A stretch of 6,315 nt of DNA from Clostridia bacterium (lineage in GTDB: Bacteria > Bacillota > Clostridia > Oscillospirales > CAG-272): positions 1 through 6,315 of the forward strand of contig JAFQPC010000046.1 of the NCBI GenBank assembly GCA_017411935.1. The letters are read 5' to 3'. The notes beneath the pieces are model-generated. The model was not told the origin of the DNA, made no database searches, and was given only the letters and a program-made list of their open reading frames with translations. The position numbers and the translations under genes are program-made. This document shows, piece after piece, positions 4,215 to 6,315 of the stretch; positions within the stretch are counted from its first letter, which is position 1; every line of letters begins with the position of its first letter.

Positions 4215-6315
4215 ATGTTTGAAAACGCCAAATATATCAAAGCTCAAGAGTATCCGTCCGAATTTTCCTTTTACGACCCCGCACCGTTCTTCAGAAAAGA
4301 ATTTACGCTCAAAGATATAAGTGAAGCCCACATATTTGTACAGAGCCCCGGTTTTGCGAGATACTATATCAACGGTAAAGATATTACAAAAGATCTATTC
4401 ATCTCCGCGGTAAGCGACTATACGAAGATTCTTTGGTATAACGAATACGACGTAACTCACCTGCTTCGCAAGGGCAAAAACGTTATATGTGTTATCGCGG
4501 GTAATGGATATCTGAACGAGTCCTTCCGCACCGGGTGGGATTTTGATACTGCTCCTTGGCGTGACGCGCCTCAGTTTATTCTGAATCTTTGTGTAGACGG
4601 TAAGAGCGTTGTCGTCAGCGACAAAAGCTGGAAATGCAGCCAAAAAAAGTCACATATTATATTCAACCATCTTCGCAGCGGCGAATATTGGGATATGCGC
4701 AAAAAGGACGATGCTTGGATGAGTGTAGGCTACAACGATTCCGATTGGGAAGATGCAAAAGAAAGAAAAGAGCCCCCAACGGGTGAGCTTCGCCCCGTGC
4801 GATGTCAACCCATGAGAGAGACAGAGCGCATCGAGCCTAAGACGATCACCCGCACAGAAAGCGGATATCTCGTGGATTTCGGTGTTAACATATCGGGATA
4901 TATCGAAGTAAGCTTCAAAGAGGAGCGTGACCGCGAGATACGGTTCTACTATGCCGAGGATATAGACGAAAAAGGCGCTCCGAAGCACAACGGTATGGAT
5001 TTTCCTAACTTTTATCCCGAGTCGCCGTTCCAGCTCAATAAAATGATCGCATCGGGCGGAGTTGATACATTCAAGCCGCTGTTCTGCTATCATGGATTTC
5101 AATACGTGCTTATTGAAGGTATGTCAAGAGAGCCTCTTGATTCCGAGATCCGTGCTTACTTCACCCATCAGGATATCGAACGTCGCTCAAGCTTTGAGTC
5201 CGGCGACGAGGTACTCAATTATATTTACAACGCGGGCATACGCTCTACGTATTCCAACACGTTCTGGTGTCTTACGGACTGTCCAACACGTGAAAAGCTT
5301 GGTTGGATGAACGATGCTCAGGCAAGTATGGAGCAGACACTTATAAACTTTGACATCGTACCTCTGCTTGAGAAATGGTACGAGGATATACTCGCGAGTA
5401 TGTTTGACGATAACTCGCTGCACGGAACCGTTCCATCACCGGATTGGTCCTTGGGACACACCTGTGGACCTGTTTGCGACTGTCTGCTCTACGAGCTTCC
5501 GTATAAGGTATACCTATATACAGGAAGGAGTGATCTGCTCCTTGCGGGTATTGCTCACTTCGAGCGATATATCGAGTTTTTGGAGAAGAAGGTCGCGGAG
5601 GGATACGAATTCAGCCTCGGAGATTGGATGAGCAATGCGCGTAAGAACGCTGTTCCGAAGCAAATGGTCACAGATATACATCTGCTAAAGGCATACGACA
5701 TAACCTCCTTTGCGCATCGCATCGCAAAAACCGAGCACAACAAGTGGGAAGATATTCGCAACACATGGCGTAAGACTCTCGCGGAGCGTTATACGGACAG
5801 CAACGGGCGTTGTACCGTAAACGAGCAGACCGCCGTCGCTATGCTACTTCGCATGAACGTCGGCGAAAACAGAACAGCTCTTGCCGAGCAGCTCCTCTCC
5901 GTCGTAGCTCGGGACGGATATCAATTCAGAGTCGGAATGGTGGGTATCCAATATGTTTATTACGCCCTCTTGGATATAGGCAGAGGTGACCTCGCGTATC
6001 GTATGATCACCAATACCGTCCCGGGATATCGCACTTGGTTTCAAAAGGGAGCGACAACACTTTGGGAAAAGTGGGACGGAGATAACAGCGGCTCACACAA
6101 TCACCACATGTATTCAGGCGTTATCGCATACTTCTTCCGCGGACTTCTGGGCATAACCCCCTTGGAAAATGCCGCCGGATTTGAAAAAATCGAGCTTTGT
6201 CCGAGCTTTATCACGGAGCTCGGTTACGTCAAGGGAAGCATACAGACCGTACGCGGAAAGATCGACGCCGAATGGCAAACAGAGAGCGGCGGATTCAAAT
6301 ATACCGTTACCCTTC
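4215..6315 (+). CDS. GH78 alpha-L-rhamnosidase, C-terminus cut by window edge
   Basis: The frame is open from ATG 4215 to the window end (700 codons). AAAGGAG 7 bases upstream supports the start. GH78 enzymes release terminal alpha-L-rhamnose from plant glycosides, pectin side chains or polysaccharides by inversion. Domain order: N-terminal carbohydrate-binding-like domain (about 20-180, with SPGFARYYINGKDI at 44-57); beta-sandwich domain around DFGVNISGYIEV (221-232); an (alpha/alpha)6 barrel from about 330 to 620; and a C-terminal beta domain from about 640. The barrel carries DCPTREKLGWMNDAQ at 355-369. D355, E360 and D367 have the exact spacing of Asp567, Glu572 and Asp579 of Bacillus RhaB (numbering from memory), where the Glu is the general acid. 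ATTLWEKW supplies the probable base E618 (Glu841 equivalent), followed by the conserved NHHMYSG. There is no signal peptide, so the enzyme acts in the cytoplasm on imported rhamnosides. Family length suggests only a few tens of residues are missing. The divergent AraC protein is the likely regulator. Confidence 0.93.
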   Translation, partial: MFENAKYIKAQEYPSEFSFYDPAPFFRKEFTLKDISEAHIFVQSPGFARYYINGKDITKDLFISAVSDYTKILWYNEYDVTHLLRKGKNVICVIAGNGYLNESFRTGWDFDTAPWRDAPQFILNLCVDGKSVVVSDKSWKCSQKKSHIIFNHLRSGEYWDMRKKDDAWMSVGYNDSDWEDAKERKEPPTGELRPVRCQPMRETERIEPKTITRTESGYLVDFGVNISGYIEVSFKEERDREIRFYYAEDIDEKGAPKHNGMDFPNFYPESPFQLNKMIASGGVDTFKPLFCYHGFQYVLIEGMSREPLDSEIRAYFTHQDIERRSSFESGDEVLNYIYNAGIRSTYSNTFWCLTDCPTREKLGWMNDAQASMEQTLINFDIVPLLEKWYEDILASMFDDNSLHGTVPSPDWSLGHTCGPVCDCLLYELPYKVYLYTGRSDLLLAGIAHFERYIEFLEKKVAEGYEFSLGDWMSNARKNAVPKQMVTDIHLLKAYDITSFAHRIAKTEHNKWEDIRNTWRKTLAERYTDSNGRCTVNEQTAVAMLLRMNVGENRTALAEQLLSVVARDGYQFRVGMVGIQYVYYALLDIGRGDLAYRMITNTVPGYRTWFQKGATTLWEKWDGDNSGSHNHHMYSGVIAYFFRGLLGITPLENAAGFEKIELCPSFITELGYVKGSIQTVRGKIDAEWQTESGGFKYTVTL

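Noticed and set aside
4395..5102. Minus-strand open frames (82 and 150 codons) opposite the rhamnosidase gene
   Set aside because: Antisense shadows of a continuous 700-codon frame with GH78 catalytic motifs; no ribosome sites.
1..6315. CRISPR array, insertion sequence, tRNA, rRNA or riboswitch
   Set aside because: No regularly spaced repeats, transposase motifs, terminal inverted repeats with target duplication, or conserved RNA cores were found by eye on either strand.

Overview
The window looks like chromosomal DNA of an uncultured gut-type Firmicute (Clostridia, perhaps Oscillospiraceae or relatives). This rests on AGGAGG-type ribosome sites, Gram-positive sigma-A-like promoters (TTGACA/TATAAT), two AraC-type sugar regulators, a Bacillus-like NagA and a cytoplasmic GH78 rhamnosidase. 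The lineage call is an inference from gene style; no marker gene is present.

Layout. (1) Positions 1-1206, minus strand: a two-gene amino-sugar operon, a divergent NagB-like sugar-phosphate isomerase/deaminase followed by NagA, which runs off the left edge. The two genes overlap as TGATG. (2) Positions 1390-2244, plus strand: an AraC-family regulator divergent from that operon. The shared 183-bp region holds a consensus-like promoter for the regulator, an extended -10 with no recognisable -35 for the nag operon, and TGTGATA-type repeats that could be the regulator's binding sites. (3) Positions 2245-3308: an AT-rich segment with one orphan lipoprotein gene under its own strong promoter. A bidirectional hairpin terminator lies downstream. 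The gene's 3' end looks frameshifted. (4) Positions 3309-4061, minus strand: a second AraC-family regulator whose start appears nearly leaderless. (5) Positions 4215-6315, plus strand: a GH78 alpha-L-rhamnosidase, divergent from that regulator and cut by the right edge.

How the parts work together. There are two separate regulator-plus-catabolic-gene modules. The first probably converts N-acetylhexosamine-6-phosphate to the hexosamine-6-phosphate (NagA) and then to a ketose phosphate (NagB-like), switched by the divergent AraC protein. The second hydrolyses rhamnosides inside the cell and is probably controlled by its own AraC protein. Between them lies a compositionally foreign lipoprotein cassette of unknown function.

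I did not find a convincing new multi-gene system. The points most worth a second look are the NagB-like enzyme that lacks canonical phosphate-binding signatures, the probable frameshift in the lipoprotein gene, the candidate operator array in the nag/araC intergenic region, and the near-leaderless regulator gene.
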